Assembly (NCBI GenBank): GCA_020200235.1
Contig: JAIVJC010000034.1
Coordinates: forward strand, 1-40,212
Direction: 5' to 3'
DNA: 40,212 nt
DNA from: Acidobacteriota bacterium
Lineage (GTDB): Bacteria > Acidobacteriota > Blastocatellia > Pyrinomonadales > Pyrinomonadaceae
This document shows, piece by piece, positions 19,199-27,284 of the stretch (position 1 is the first letter of the stretch; each line of letters begins with the position of its first letter). Under the pieces are notes generated by a model. The model was given only the letters and a program-made list of their open reading frames with translations, was not told the origin of the DNA and made no database searches. The position numbers and the translations under genes are program-made.

Positions 19199-20499
19199 AG
19201 ATCGAGCGCGACGAGGGTGAGCTGACGACGCGCGAGGTCTTCGAGCGCCGGTCGAAGTTGATCACGCAGATGCGCGCGCACCTGGACGCGCACGGCTACG
19301 TCGAGGTCGAGACGCCGATGCTCACGCCCGTCGCGTCGGGCGCGGCGGCGCGACCCTTCGAGACTTTTCATACCGCGCTCGGCATCAAGCTCTACGCGCG
19401 CATCGCGCCGGAGCTGTACCTGAAGCGGCTGCTGGTCGGCGGCTTCGAGCGCGTGTACGAGCTGAACCGGAACTTCCGCAACGAGGGGCTCGGCTACCGC
19501 TGGAACCCCGAGTTCACCATGCTCGAGTTCTACTGCGCCTACATGGACGTGAACGGCATGATGGACTTCTGCGAGGAGATGCTACGGGCGACCATTGAGA
19601 CTGCAACTAAGACTAAACAATTTCGTTTTGGCATTGGGCTAGTGCCCGGATTAACAAATTCATACCGCGTGGATAATCTAATCAACTTCGGTCAGCCTTT
19701 CCTGAAAATGACTATGAAAGGGTCTATTGGACGACAGTGGAATACTGAAAAAGCGTTGAAGGAGCTAACTTTTAATGGCGAGTCATTTAATAATTCATGG
19801 CTTGACGATCCCAAGATGGTTTATCTGCTCTATAAATTTGTTTTTTATCTCGTCACAGCCTCCAAAGTAGAAGATAAAATTCCTAAGGAAGAAGTAGCTA
19901 CTAGCATGAACCCTATTGTGCTCGGATGCTGGCTAGCGGCACAAAGTGACTTAACGAACTATTCAGGAGAGAAGGACAAAGACGAAATTTCAAGACACAT
20001 TGTTTTCTTGTTTGAAAACATGGTCGAGGGGAATCTTGTCCAGCCAACATTTATTACCGACTTCCCAAAACCTGTTTCTCCACTCTCGAAAGCCTCGCCA
20101 TCCGATCCGTCAATCGCAGAACGCTTCGAGCTATTCATGGGTCAGATGGAGATCGCGAACGGGTTCTCGGAGCTGAACGACCCGGTGGAGCAGTACGAGC
20201 GTTTCCAGGATCAGGCGCGGCAGCGCGAGCGCGGCGACGACGAGGCGATGCAGACCGACATGGACTACGTCCGCGCGCTCTCCTACGGGATGCCGCCCGC
20301 CGCGGGCATCGGCATCGGCATCGACCGCCTGACGATGCTTCTGACGAACAGGAAGTCGATCCGCGACGTGATCCTCTTCCCGCACATGCGCCCGCACGCG
20401 CCGAAGTCTGAAGAGGCGGAAGTGGCGGAGGCGGTCGAGGGTTTAGCCGAAGAGCTGGATAAACTCTCAGCCGACGACAGCCCGAAGGACGAGCAGTGA
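19195..20499 (+). CDS. lysS: Lysyl-tRNA synthetase, catalytic part, with an AT-rich central tract
   Basis: The class II catalytic domain has motif 1 (AHGYVEVETPMLTPVASGAA), motif 2 (RVYELNRNFRNEGLGYRWNP) and motif 3 (GIGIGIDRLTMLLTNRKSIR). It charges tRNA-Lys. Upstream codons DLIASS continue the same frame, so the TTG at 19195 is not a natural start and the piece belongs with 18566-19198. Between about 19593 and 20125 the DNA becomes AT-rich with A/T third positions (TTT, AAT, AAA), then returns to high GC. The tract stays in frame and contains LysRS-like blocks (LINFGQPFLKMTM; QPTFITDFPKPVSPLSK), but the stretch between them is longer than usual. Confidence 0.9.
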   Translation: MKIERDEGELTTREVFERRSKLITQMRAHLDAHGYVEVETPMLTPVASGAAARPFETFHTALGIKLYARIAPELYLKRLLVGGFERVYELNRNFRNEGLGYRWNPEFTMLEFYCAYMDVNGMMDFCEEMLRATIETATKTKQFRFGIGLVPGLTNSYRVDNLINFGQPFLKMTMKGSIGRQWNTEKALKELTFNGESFNNSWLDDPKMVYLLYKFVFYLVTASKVEDKIPKEEVATSMNPIVLGCWLAAQSDLTNYSGEKDKDEISRHIVFLFENMVEGNLVQPTFITDFPKPVSPLSKASPSDPSIAERFELFMGQMEIANGFSELNDPVEQYERFQDQARQRERGDDEAMQTDMDYVRALSYGMPPAAGIGIGIDRLTMLLTNRKSIRDVILFPHMRPHAPKSEEAEVAEAVEGLAEELDKLSADDSPKDEQ

Positions 20500-20561
20500 C
20501 GTTTCCCCTTGCACTCTTAACCCCGAACAACCACGCCTCACGAGGCATTTAAGGAGAAAGC

Positions 20562-20948
20562 ATGATGACCCGAAAGATTTTCGCAGTTCCCCTCCTGTTG
20601 GCTCTGACCGGAATCTTCGCCTACGCGCAAGAGGCGGCGAAGACCGTCAAGGTGAAGGGCTACCTGATCGACAACATGTGCGCGGGCGCGCCCGGCGAGG
20701 ACAAGGACTACGCCGAAGAGGCGCAGGCGCACACCGTCGGCTGCGCCGCCATGCCCCACTGCGCCGCGAGCGGCTTCGCCGTCGCCGAGGGGCGCAAGCT
20801 CTACAAGCTGGACAACGCGGGCAACAAGCTCGCGTCCAAAGTGTTCAAGGCGACGAAGGCGAAGAAGGGCGTGATGGTCGAGGTCGAAGGCACGGTCGAG
20901 GGCACGACCCTGCGCGCCACGAAGCTCGTGGAAGTCGCGGCGAAGTAG
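20562..20948 (+). CDS. Small secreted cysteine-containing protein, unknown function
   Basis: The protein has 128 residues, with a signal peptide (KIFAVPLLLALTGIFAYAQ). The mature part reads KVKGYLIDNMCAG, then HTVGCAAMPHCAASGFAVAEG with three cysteines in all, then a lysine-rich beta-strand region (VMVEVEGTVEGTTLRATKLVEV). The pattern (one Cys, then CxxxxHC) could be a disulfide or metal site. It is predicted to be periplasmic. A strong ribosome site (AAGGAG) precedes ATG 20562. No named family is assigned. Confidence 0.78.
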   Translation: MMTRKIFAVPLLLALTGIFAYAQEAAKTVKVKGYLIDNMCAGAPGEDKDYAEEAQAHTVGCAAMPHCAASGFAVAEGRKLYKLDNAGNKLASKVFKATKAKKGVMVEVEGTVEGTTLRATKLVEVAAK

Positions 20949-21016
20949 CGAAGTAGACAACTGATAAAGAAGCGCACGGGGCGCGCGTTCCGCGGAACGC
21001 GCGCCCTCCGTGCTTT

Positions 21017-21176
21017 GTCAGAACCGCCTGCGGTAGCGGGCGGGTCTATCGATTGTTAGAATGCGGAATGCGGAATGCGGATTGAAGAGCACTCAAGCCC
21101 TCTGCTGGAAATCCGCAATCCGGAATCCGCATTCCGCAATCTCGTCACCCGCCCGCTTGCGGCAGGCGGTTCCGAC
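21017..21176. repeat. Composite inverted repeat with nested heptamer array
   Basis: Outer arms 21017-21045 and 21146-21176 belong to the GTCRGAACCGCC family. Inside them are GAATGCG-type heptamers (21059-21087) and inverted ATCCGCA/ATTCCGC heptamers (21110-21142). The architecture matches 839-998. The 3' end of the minus-strand TPR gene runs into it and stops in the loop at 21093. Confidence 0.9.
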
Positions 21177-22754
21177 CACGCTGCCCTGACGCGCGATCGA
21201 CGCGACGAAAGACTCCATCGCCGTGAGCGCGCCCGCGGAGTCGCCCGACTTCTCGCGCACGCGGCTCAGATCGAAGAGCATCTGCGGCGCGGTGTCGCCG
21301 TAAGCTCCGGCGGCGAGCGCGAAGTGGCGCGCGGAGAGTTCGAACTGGCTCTGCTTCTCGTAGAGGCGCGCGAGGTGGTAGTGGACGACGGGGTAGCGCC
21401 CGCCCGCACGCTCCGCGACGGGGGCGAGCGCGGCAATCGCCTCCGCAGCCCGGTTCAGGTTGAAGAGCGTCAAGCCGAGTTCGAGGTTGGCGGGCGGGAA
21501 GTATCCGCCGTTGCGCGCGAGCACGCCGCGGTAGCGTTTGATCGCGTCCTCGTACTTACCCGTCTCGCCCGCGTCGCGCGCCGAGCGCAGCATCGTGTAG
21601 CTGACGGGATCGACGCTGTAGGATCGCGCCGGCGCGGCAGAGGCGGCGGGCGCTGCGGCGCGCGGCGCGGGGCTCGCGCCCGTCGTGCCGACGGCGGGCG
21701 ACGCCGCGATCGGCGCGGGCGCGACGCCGTCGCCCCTCGTCTCTTCGCGTATGATGCCCGCGTTGATCTCTTCGCGCGCGTAGGCGATCTCGCGCGGGAC
21801 GGTGCCGCCGACCTGCGCGGCGCGCGCGGTGAAGTTTGCGAGCACGGCGAGGGCGCGCTTCTCGTCGCCGTCCTGCGCGTAGGCGAGGGCGAGCGCCGTC
21901 GTCGCCTCGACGTGATCGGGCTGGAGGCGCAGCGTGCGCGCCCACTCGCGCACCGCGAGGTTCGTCTCGCCGCGCAGTAGGTAGAGGCGACCGAGGTTGT
22001 AGCTCGCCTCGGCGTAGTTGAAATTCTCCTGCGTCATGGCGGCGACGAGCGCGTCGTACGCCTCGTCCCAGCGGCCCTGCCGCGTGAGCACGACGCCGAG
22101 GTTGTTGAGCGCGCGCGCGTAGTTGCCCTTGCGCTGGCTGACGGCTTTGCGGTAGGCGTCCGCGGCGGCGTTCGAGTCGCCGAGGCGCGCGAGGGCGTTG
22201 CCCGTGTTGTAGAAGAACGCGGGGTCGTAGCGATCCTCGTGGATCATCAGGCGCAGCTCGGAGAGAGCCTCGCCCTTCATGTTCACCTCGACCAGGCGGT
22301 CGACGAGAGAGCGCCGCAAACGCGCGCGCTGCTCCGGCTTCGCCGTCGCCCCGATCTCGGCGCGGCGGCGACTCAGCTCAGCCTCGATGGTCTCCGGCTT
22401 CGGCCCGACCGCGGCGGTCTTCGCTTCATCAGCGACAGTCTTCTTCTCGCCAATGCCCTTCACGCCGCCGTCAGTTTTCGTCGCCGCATCGACCTTCGCC
22501 GCCGCATCGACCTTCGCCCCGCCCACCGCGGCTTTCGACTCGCCCGCGGACTTCGCCTCGGCGGTCGCGGGCTTTTGCGCGCCGACGCGCCGCGCGCGCG
22601 TCGCGGACTGAGCGCCCGAGCGCGGCGCGGGCGTCCTCTTCGGCTGCTGCGCGCTGGCAGTGTTCGACGCCGCCGCCGCGAAGACCATCGTGAGCATGAG
22701 AGCCTGCGCGAAGCGCGCGCGCGTGAGTTTTTGGATCGACGTTTGAGCGAGCAT
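21093..22754 (-). CDS. Secreted TPR-repeat protein at the end of the exopolysaccharide locus
   Basis: The protein has 553 residues from ATG 22754, which has GGAG 8 nt upstream. An N-terminal signal peptide (FAQALMLTMVFAAAASNTASA) leads into a long Ala/Lys/Pro-rich low-complexity segment (about 40-130). At least four TPR hairpins follow (DPAFFYNTGNALARLGDSNA; YARALNNLGVVLTRQGRWDE; AEASYNLGRLYLLRGETN; DHVEATTALALAYAQDGDE), then an Ala/Pro linker and a second TPR block. It probably scaffolds periplasmic assembly. The last about 28 residues, from SVVGTACRKRAGDEIAECGF, are encoded by repeat DNA, so the native C-terminus is altered or lost. Confidence 0.85.
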   Translation of the reverse strand: MLAQTSIQKLTRARFAQALMLTMVFAAAASNTASAQQPKRTPAPRSGAQSATRARRVGAQKPATAEAKSAGESKAAVGGAKVDAAAKVDAATKTDGGVKGIGEKKTVADEAKTAAVGPKPETIEAELSRRRAEIGATAKPEQRARLRRSLVDRLVEVNMKGEALSELRLMIHEDRYDPAFFYNTGNALARLGDSNAAADAYRKAVSQRKGNYARALNNLGVVLTRQGRWDEAYDALVAAMTQENFNYAEASYNLGRLYLLRGETNLAVREWARTLRLQPDHVEATTALALAYAQDGDEKRALAVLANFTARAAQVGGTVPREIAYAREEINAGIIREETRGDGVAPAPIAASPAVGTTGASPAPRAAAPAASAAPARSYSVDPVSYTMLRSARDAGETGKYEDAIKRYRGVLARNGGYFPPANLELGLTLFNLNRAAEAIAALAPVAERAGGRYPVVHYHLARLYEKQSQFELSARHFALAAGAYGDTAPQMLFDLSRVREKSGDSAGALTAMESFVASIARQGSVVGTACRKRAGDEIAECGFRIADFQQRA

Positions 22755-22786
22755 CTTGGTTCTCCAACGGAAAGTTATTTCTTGAT

Positions 22787-23755
22787 TCACTGCGAAGTTA
22801 ATTCTTCATCCGGGGCGGGGGTGCCGTTCGCGCCGCACGCCCAGCCCTCGCGCGCGTCGAGGAATTTCACGTCCGACAGATCGAAGTCCGTGTTCGTCTG
22901 CTGCCGGCGCCAGGTGCGCCCGCCGTCCGTGGTCGCCAGGGCCGTGCCGCCCGCGCCGACCGCCCAGCCGCGCCGCGCGTCGGCGAACGAGACGGCGTTG
23001 ATTCGCGTCGGCTCAAGTAAAGGAGTCTGCGCGCCGAGCCAGCGCGAGCCGCCGTCTTCGGTCTGCAAGATCGTCGAGCCCGCGCCGACGAGCCACCCCT
23101 GCGCCGCGTCGAGAAAGGACGCGCCGAGCAGGAGTCGCTGCGTGGGCACGCGCTGGCGCGACCAGCTCGCGCCGCCGTCCTGCGTGTAGTAGAGCGCGCC
23201 CAGCTCGCCGAACGCCCAGCCGTGCGCGTGATCGGTGAAGACGACGCGCACGAGCAGGACCTCCACGTCCGCGCCGGTCACGAGCACGCGCGACCAACTG
23301 CCGCCGCCGTCCGCCGTCTTGAGCAGGTAGGAGCGTGTTTGCGTCCGCGGGGAGAAGATGTCGGCTTCGCAGACGAGCCAGCCGGTCTCGCGGTCGGCGA
23401 AGTAAACGTCGCGCACCACGTCCTCGGTCGGGCGCGGCAGGGTCTGCCACGTGCGACCGCCGTCCGACGTCTTCAGCACGTTGCCCTTGCCCCCGGCAGC
23501 CCACCCCACGTTTTCGTCGAGGAAGTAGACGGCGCGCAGCCAGTTCATCGTGCCCGAACGCTGCGGCGACCACGCGCCCGCCGCGGCAACGACCTGCGCG
23601 CTACAGATGACGCATAGTGCCGCCGCGATGATTGCGGAATGCGGAATGCGGAATGCGGATTGAAGTTCGGAGGGTCGCGGCGCATGAAGGGCTTGACGCC
23701 GCGTGGTCTCGCAGCGTCGCCCGTGAATCCGCATTCCGCATTCCGCATTCCGCAT
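22787..23755 (-). CDS. Ycf48-like beta-propeller protein, N-terminus replaced by repeat DNA
   Basis: The frame has 322 residues with five or more copies of the Ycf48/BNR-type motif (VGWAAGGKGNVLKTSDGGRT; GWLVGAGSTILQTEDGG; GWAVGAGGTALATTDGGRTW). Such propellers act as periplasmic assembly factors and are common in acidobacterial secreted proteins. A signal-peptide core (IIAAALCVICSAQVVAAAGA) is present, but no ATG, GTG or TTG lies in frame between it and the repeat at 23631. The only start codons are in the heptamer array (MRNAECGMRI). The last blade stops at GWACGANGT, so the C-terminus may be shortened too. It may be a decaying gene. The TPR gene starts 32 nt downstream. Confidence 0.75.
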   Translation of the reverse strand: MRNAECGMRIHGRRCETTRRQALHAPRPSELQSAFRIPHSAIIAAALCVICSAQVVAAAGAWSPQRSGTMNWLRAVYFLDENVGWAAGGKGNVLKTSDGGRTWQTLPRPTEDVVRDVYFADRETGWLVCEADIFSPRTQTRSYLLKTADGGGSWSRVLVTGADVEVLLVRVVFTDHAHGWAFGELGALYYTQDGGASWSRQRVPTQRLLLGASFLDAAQGWLVGAGSTILQTEDGGSRWLGAQTPLLEPTRINAVSFADARRGWAVGAGGTALATTDGGRTWRRQQTNTDFDLSDVKFLDAREGWACGANGTPAPDEELTSQ

Positions 23756-23758
23756 TTC
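23631..23758. repeat. Inverted heptamer array, ATTCCGC family
   Basis: Left arm 23631-23662 has repeated GCGGAAT units. Right arm 23725-23758 has three or more ATTCCGC units. The 62-nt spacer is the longest of the set. The array begins 2 nt after the stop of the Wza-like gene (minus strand) and supplies the apparent start of the Ycf48-like gene. Confidence 0.9.
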
Positions 23759-23760
23759 CT

Positions 23761-24630
23761 TTAGAAGCCTCCCGTGAAGATGCGGAAGAAGCTGACGACG
23801 GGCAGCAGGGCGAGCACCTTGTTGACGGTCTTCAGGCGGTTGCCGGGGACGAGCACCTGATCGCCGGGCGCGAGGAAGAAGTTGTCGGGCTGTTGACCCT
23901 TCTCGATCGCCGCGACGTTGATGGGGTACTGCTGCAAAATGCCGTCGGGTCCGCGCCGCGCGACGACGATCTTCTTCTTGTCGCCGGTGTCGAGCACGCC
24001 GCCCGCGAGCATCAGCGCCTCCCGGACGGAGAAGCGGCGCGACATCGGGCGGATGCCCGGCTGACTCACGTCGCCGACCACCCAGAAGACCGCCGACTGC
24101 GCCTTCTCCAGCGTCACGTCAACCTTCGGGTTCTCAATGTACTCGTCGAACTTCTTGATGATCTCGTCGCGCACCTGATCGGTCGTCTTGCCCGCGACCA
24201 GGATGCCTTCGGGGATGAGCGGGTGCGTGATGACCGCGTTCGGCGGGACGACGATGCCGCCCTTCGAGTAGCGCTCCAGGATGGGGCTGCCGAAGACGCG
24301 GATCGAGATCACGTCCTCGGGGCCGAGCCGGTAGGTGGACATGAAGTTGTTGTAGTAGGGAGTGACGTTCGCCTCCTCCTCGGCGAGCCCCTCGTGGCGC
24401 GCCGCCTGCGCCGCGGGCGAAACGTCCGAGCGCGCCGGCGCGGAAGTGTCGTCCGGCTCCATCCGCTCGCCCGGCTTCTGCGCGCCGGGGAGGCGCTGCT
24501 GCTGCGCCGGCTTGTCCTTCTCCTTCTTACCGGGCTGCTGCTGGCGTGCGACGGCGGCGAGCGGCGTCGCGGCGAGCGCGAGCGTGGCGGCGAGCGCGAG
24601 CGTGGCGAGTCTGCTGATCCGTGTCTTCAT
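23761..24630 (-). CDS. Polysaccharide export protein (Wza/BexD type, SLBB domain)
   Basis: The protein has 289 residues. A signal peptide (LATLALAATLALAATPLAAV) is followed by a Gln/Lys/Pro-rich segment. The Poly_export domain starts at STYRLGPEDVISIRVFG and continues through PLIPEGILVAGKTTDQVRDE; an SLBB-like domain follows (FWVVGDVSQPGIRPMSRRFS; LAPGDQVLVPGNRL). No lipobox cysteine is seen. These proteins form the outer-membrane or periplasmic export channel for capsule or exopolysaccharide and work with the Wzz/Wzc proteins encoded upstream. The gene lies 43 nt after the sugar transferase stop, so the two are probably co-transcribed. Confidence 0.92.
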   Translation of the reverse strand: MKTRISRLATLALAATLALAATPLAAVARQQQPGKKEKDKPAQQQRLPGAQKPGERMEPDDTSAPARSDVSPAAQAARHEGLAEEEANVTPYYNNFMSTYRLGPEDVISIRVFGSPILERYSKGGIVVPPNAVITHPLIPEGILVAGKTTDQVRDEIIKKFDEYIENPKVDVTLEKAQSAVFWVVGDVSQPGIRPMSRRFSVREALMLAGGVLDTGDKKKIVVARRGPDGILQQYPINVAAIEKGQQPDNFFLAPGDQVLVPGNRLKTVNKVLALLPVVSFFRIFTGGF

Positions 24631-24673
24631 AGCTGTCTTACCTCTCGAAAACTTCTCCGCGTTGTTGGGCTCT

Positions 24674-26062
24674 TCAGCGCGCGCCGCGCCCGAAGAGGAT
24701 CGTCTTGACGGTCTCGAACAGGATGACCGCGTCGAGCGTGAGGCTCTGGTTCTTGATGTAGTAGAGATCGTACTGGAGCTTCTGCCGCGCGTCCTCGACC
24801 GAGGAGCCGTAAGGGTACTTGATCTGCGCCCAGCCGGTCAGCCCGGGCGGGATCAGGTGGCGCTGCTCGTAGTACGGAATCTCCCCCGCCAGCTGCTTGA
24901 CGAAGTGCGGGCGCTCCGGCCTGGGTCCGACGAAGTTCATCTCGCCGCGGAGGATGTTCCAGAACTGCGGAATCTCGTCCACGCGAATCTTACGTATGAT
25001 GCGCCCGACCCTCGTCACGCGCGCGTCATTGTCCTGCGCCCACACGGGCCCCGACTTCTCCGCGTCCGAGCGCATCGAGCGGAACTTCATGATCGTGAAC
25101 ACCCGCCCGTTCACCCCCACGCGCTCCTGCTTGTAGAGCGCCGGGCCCGGCGATTCGAGCTTGATGAGCGCGGCGGTCAGGAGCGCGACGGGCAGGGAGA
25201 CCACCGCGCCGACGAGAGCGACCGTGCGGTGCATCGCCGTGCGCACGAACTCCTCCAGGCGCACGCGCCTGCCGCGCCCCGAGAAGATGAGCCACGACGG
25301 GCGCATCATCGCGAGGTGGACGCGCCCCGTCAGCCGCTCGTAGAAGGACGCGCACTCCTCGATCGCCACCTCGCCCGACAGGCTCAAGCCCAGCAGCTCC
25401 TCGGTGGGGAACCGGCCCCTGCGGTCGCCCATGCCGACGATGATGCGGTCGACGCTCTCTCTCTTGACGACCGCGCCCATCTCCGTCGTCAAGCCGAGGA
25501 CGCGCGGGTTGACGATGGACTGGCCGACCAGCTCGGGCTTGTCGTCGACGAAGCCGACGATGCGGTAGCCCGCGTCGGGTCGCCCCAGCACCTCTCGCGC
25601 GATCTCTCTTGCGAAGTCGCCCGAGCCGACGATCAGGATGCGCTCGCCGATGAGCGGGTGACCCGTCAACCAGTGGATCGAGACGCGCCACCCGACCATC
25701 AGCGCGAGCGCGAGCGGCAGCGCGATCAGAGAGATGCCGCGCCCGATCATCAGCTGCGGCAGCGCGTAGAAGACCAGCGCGAGCGCGACCCACGCGAGCC
25801 CCAGCGCCTGCACGAGCCGCAGGACCAGCTCGCGCCGGTCGTTCATCACGACGAAGTCGTAAAGGTCGTAGAGGTAGAAGGCGCCGAGGCAGAAGACTGT
25901 GACGAGCGCGGCTTTGTAGTAGCCGTGGCGCGAGATCAGCTCGAAGGGAGCTTCCCGCCACCCGAAGCGGATCAGCGCGGCGGCGACCATCCCGCCGAAG
26001 AGCAGGCACGCCTCCGCCGCGAGCAGCAGTGACGTGCGGGCGTTGTGGCGGCGTGCGGGCAT
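24674..26062 (-). CDS. Polyprenyl glycosylphosphotransferase (exosortase-locus sugar transferase)
   Basis: The protein has 462 residues. Four or five N-terminal membrane helices come first, then a Rossmann-like domain (GERILIVGSGDFAREIAREV). The C-terminal bacterial sugar transferase domain has LESPGPALYKQERVGVNG, FTIMKFRSMRSDAE, IRKIRVDEIPQFWNILRGEM and FVGPRPERPHF. It transfers a sugar-1-phosphate from a nucleotide sugar to undecaprenyl phosphate and so starts each repeat unit. Architecture and neighbours fit the subfamily tied to PEP-CTERM/exosortase loci (TIGR03013-like). The start is ATG 26062, with a heptamer array just upstream. Confidence 0.93.
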   Translation of the reverse strand: MPARRHNARTSLLLAAEACLLFGGMVAAALIRFGWREAPFELISRHGYYKAALVTVFCLGAFYLYDLYDFVVMNDRRELVLRLVQALGLAWVALALVFYALPQLMIGRGISLIALPLALALMVGWRVSIHWLTGHPLIGERILIVGSGDFAREIAREVLGRPDAGYRIVGFVDDKPELVGQSIVNPRVLGLTTEMGAVVKRESVDRIIVGMGDRRGRFPTEELLGLSLSGEVAIEECASFYERLTGRVHLAMMRPSWLIFSGRGRRVRLEEFVRTAMHRTVALVGAVVSLPVALLTAALIKLESPGPALYKQERVGVNGRVFTIMKFRSMRSDAEKSGPVWAQDNDARVTRVGRIIRKIRVDEIPQFWNILRGEMNFVGPRPERPHFVKQLAGEIPYYEQRHLIPPGLTGWAQIKYPYGSSVEDARQKLQYDLYYIKNQSLTLDAVILFETVKTILFGRGAR

Positions 26063-26070
26063 AACTCAAG

Positions 26071-26138
26071 TGACGAGTGATGAGTGATGGGTGATGAGCA
26101 CTTTGCTTTTCACTCATCACCCATCACTCATTACTCAT
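26071..26138. repeat. Inverted heptamer array, ACTCATC family
   Basis: Left arm 26071-26098 has GAGTGAT units. Right arm 26111-26138 has inverted ACTCATC units. The loop is 12 nt. The stop codon of the tyrosine kinase gene (26124) lies inside the right arm. Confidence 0.92.
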
Positions 26139-27284
26139 AACTTCTTTCGTCTCTTCGCGCCGCTGGTAGTAGCGGCGCTGGTAGTAGTAGCTGCTCTCGT
26201 CGGGCGTCTCTTCGGCTCCGTTGAGGACGACGCCGAGGAGCCGCTCGCGCGGGAGCGGTTCGAGCACGCGGTCGAGCGCGCCGAAGCGCGTCTTGCCGGA
26301 GCGGACGACGACGAGCGCGGAGTCGGCTCTGTTGATCAGCACCGTCGCGTCGGTGAAGATGCCGAGCGGCGGCGCGTCGATGATGATGTAGTCGAACGTG
26401 CGGCGCAGCTCCGCGAGCACCGCGCTGAACTTGGGACCCGAGAGAATCTCCGCCACCGTGTCGCGCGTCGAGCCGCCCGGCAGCAGGTAGAGGCCGCCGG
26501 GCTCGACCTTGACGATCACCTCGGAGAGCGTCGCCTCGCCGGCGAGGACTTCCGAGAGACCGGCGGACGCTTCGACGCCGAGGTAGTCGGCGGCGCAGGG
26601 GTTGCGCAGGTCGCCGTCGACGAGGATGGCGCGCACGCCGTCGGTCTGCGCCAGCAGCCACGCGAGGTTCAAAGCCGTGACGGTCTTGCCCTCGGCGACG
26701 CTCGCGCTCGTGACGACGAGAGCCTGGAGTTTGCGCCGCTCGCCCGCGTGCAGGACGCGCGTGCGGAGCGAGCGGTACTGCTCCGCGTGCGGCGAGCGCG
26801 GGTCGGTGATGGCGACCAGATGTGGCTCGACGCGCGCGGTCGAAATCTCCACCGAAGGAAATTCCGCCGCGCGCGCCGACCCGACAGCGTCCACAGTTGC
26901 CCCAGCAACACGCGAAGCCTCGGCGCCGGAGAGTGCCGATCCGGCGAAGGCTGTGCCCGTGTGCTCAATGGACGCTGAAGCGTGCGCCGCGGAGAACGCC
27001 GCCGTCGTGGCGGTCTCCTCCGGCGCGTGGAAAAATTCCGAGGTGAGGCCGAGCAGGTCTTCCTGCTCGGCGCGCGCGTCGCCCTCGAAGAGACCGGAGG
27101 GCGCGGCGGCCACCTGCGGCGCGGCGAGATCGACCGCGCGGGCTTCCGCGTGCCCGTTGCCGTTGGCGCCCGCCGGCTGCGTCGCGTCGGCTGCGTCCGC
27201 CGCGCGCGTCTCGCCCTTGTCGGCGGTCGCGCCGCTGGCGCCGTTGCCGGCGGCGCGCTTCAAAGCTTCGTAGACTCTGCCCAT
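26124..27284 (-). CDS. BY-type tyrosine autokinase of the exopolysaccharide locus
   Basis: The protein has 386 residues. The first about 150 are Ala/Gly/Glu-rich and look disordered. The kinase domain has Walker A VTSASVAEGKTVTALNLAW (Ala where Pro-Gly is usual), Walker A' AILVDGDLRNP and Walker B YIIIDAPP. A tyrosine cluster near the end (SSYYYQRRYYQRRE) is the likely autophosphorylation site. No membrane helix is present: the partner is the separate Wzz-like protein encoded upstream. It would regulate polymer length. The last residues (VMSNE) and the stop come from a heptamer repeat. The ATPase stop codon overlaps the start region by 0 nt. Confidence 0.9.
   Translation of the reverse strand: MGRVYEALKRAAGNGASGATADKGETRAADAADATQPAGANGNGHAEARAVDLAAPQVAAAPSGLFEGDARAEQEDLLGLTSEFFHAPEETATTAAFSAAHASASIEHTGTAFAGSALSGAEASRVAGATVDAVGSARAAEFPSVEISTARVEPHLVAITDPRSPHAEQYRSLRTRVLHAGERRKLQALVVTSASVAEGKTVTALNLAWLLAQTDGVRAILVDGDLRNPCAADYLGVEASAGLSEVLAGEATLSEVIVKVEPGGLYLLPGGSTRDTVAEILSGPKFSAVLAELRRTFDYIIIDAPPLGIFTDATVLINRADSALVVVRSGKTRFGALDRVLEPLPRERLLGVVLNGAEETPDESSYYYQRRYYQRREETKEVMSNE

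Noticed and set aside
19593-20125. Intein or group I/II intron in lysS
   Set aside because: The tract contains LysRS-like sequence itself, has no intein splice-junction residues or homing endonuclease motif, and is in frame throughout.
23545-23748. Small ORFs starting in the heptamer arrays (MRNAECG-type peptides)
   Set aside because: These are translations of the repeats that run into other genes' alternate frames; only the Ycf48-like frame carries a real domain.
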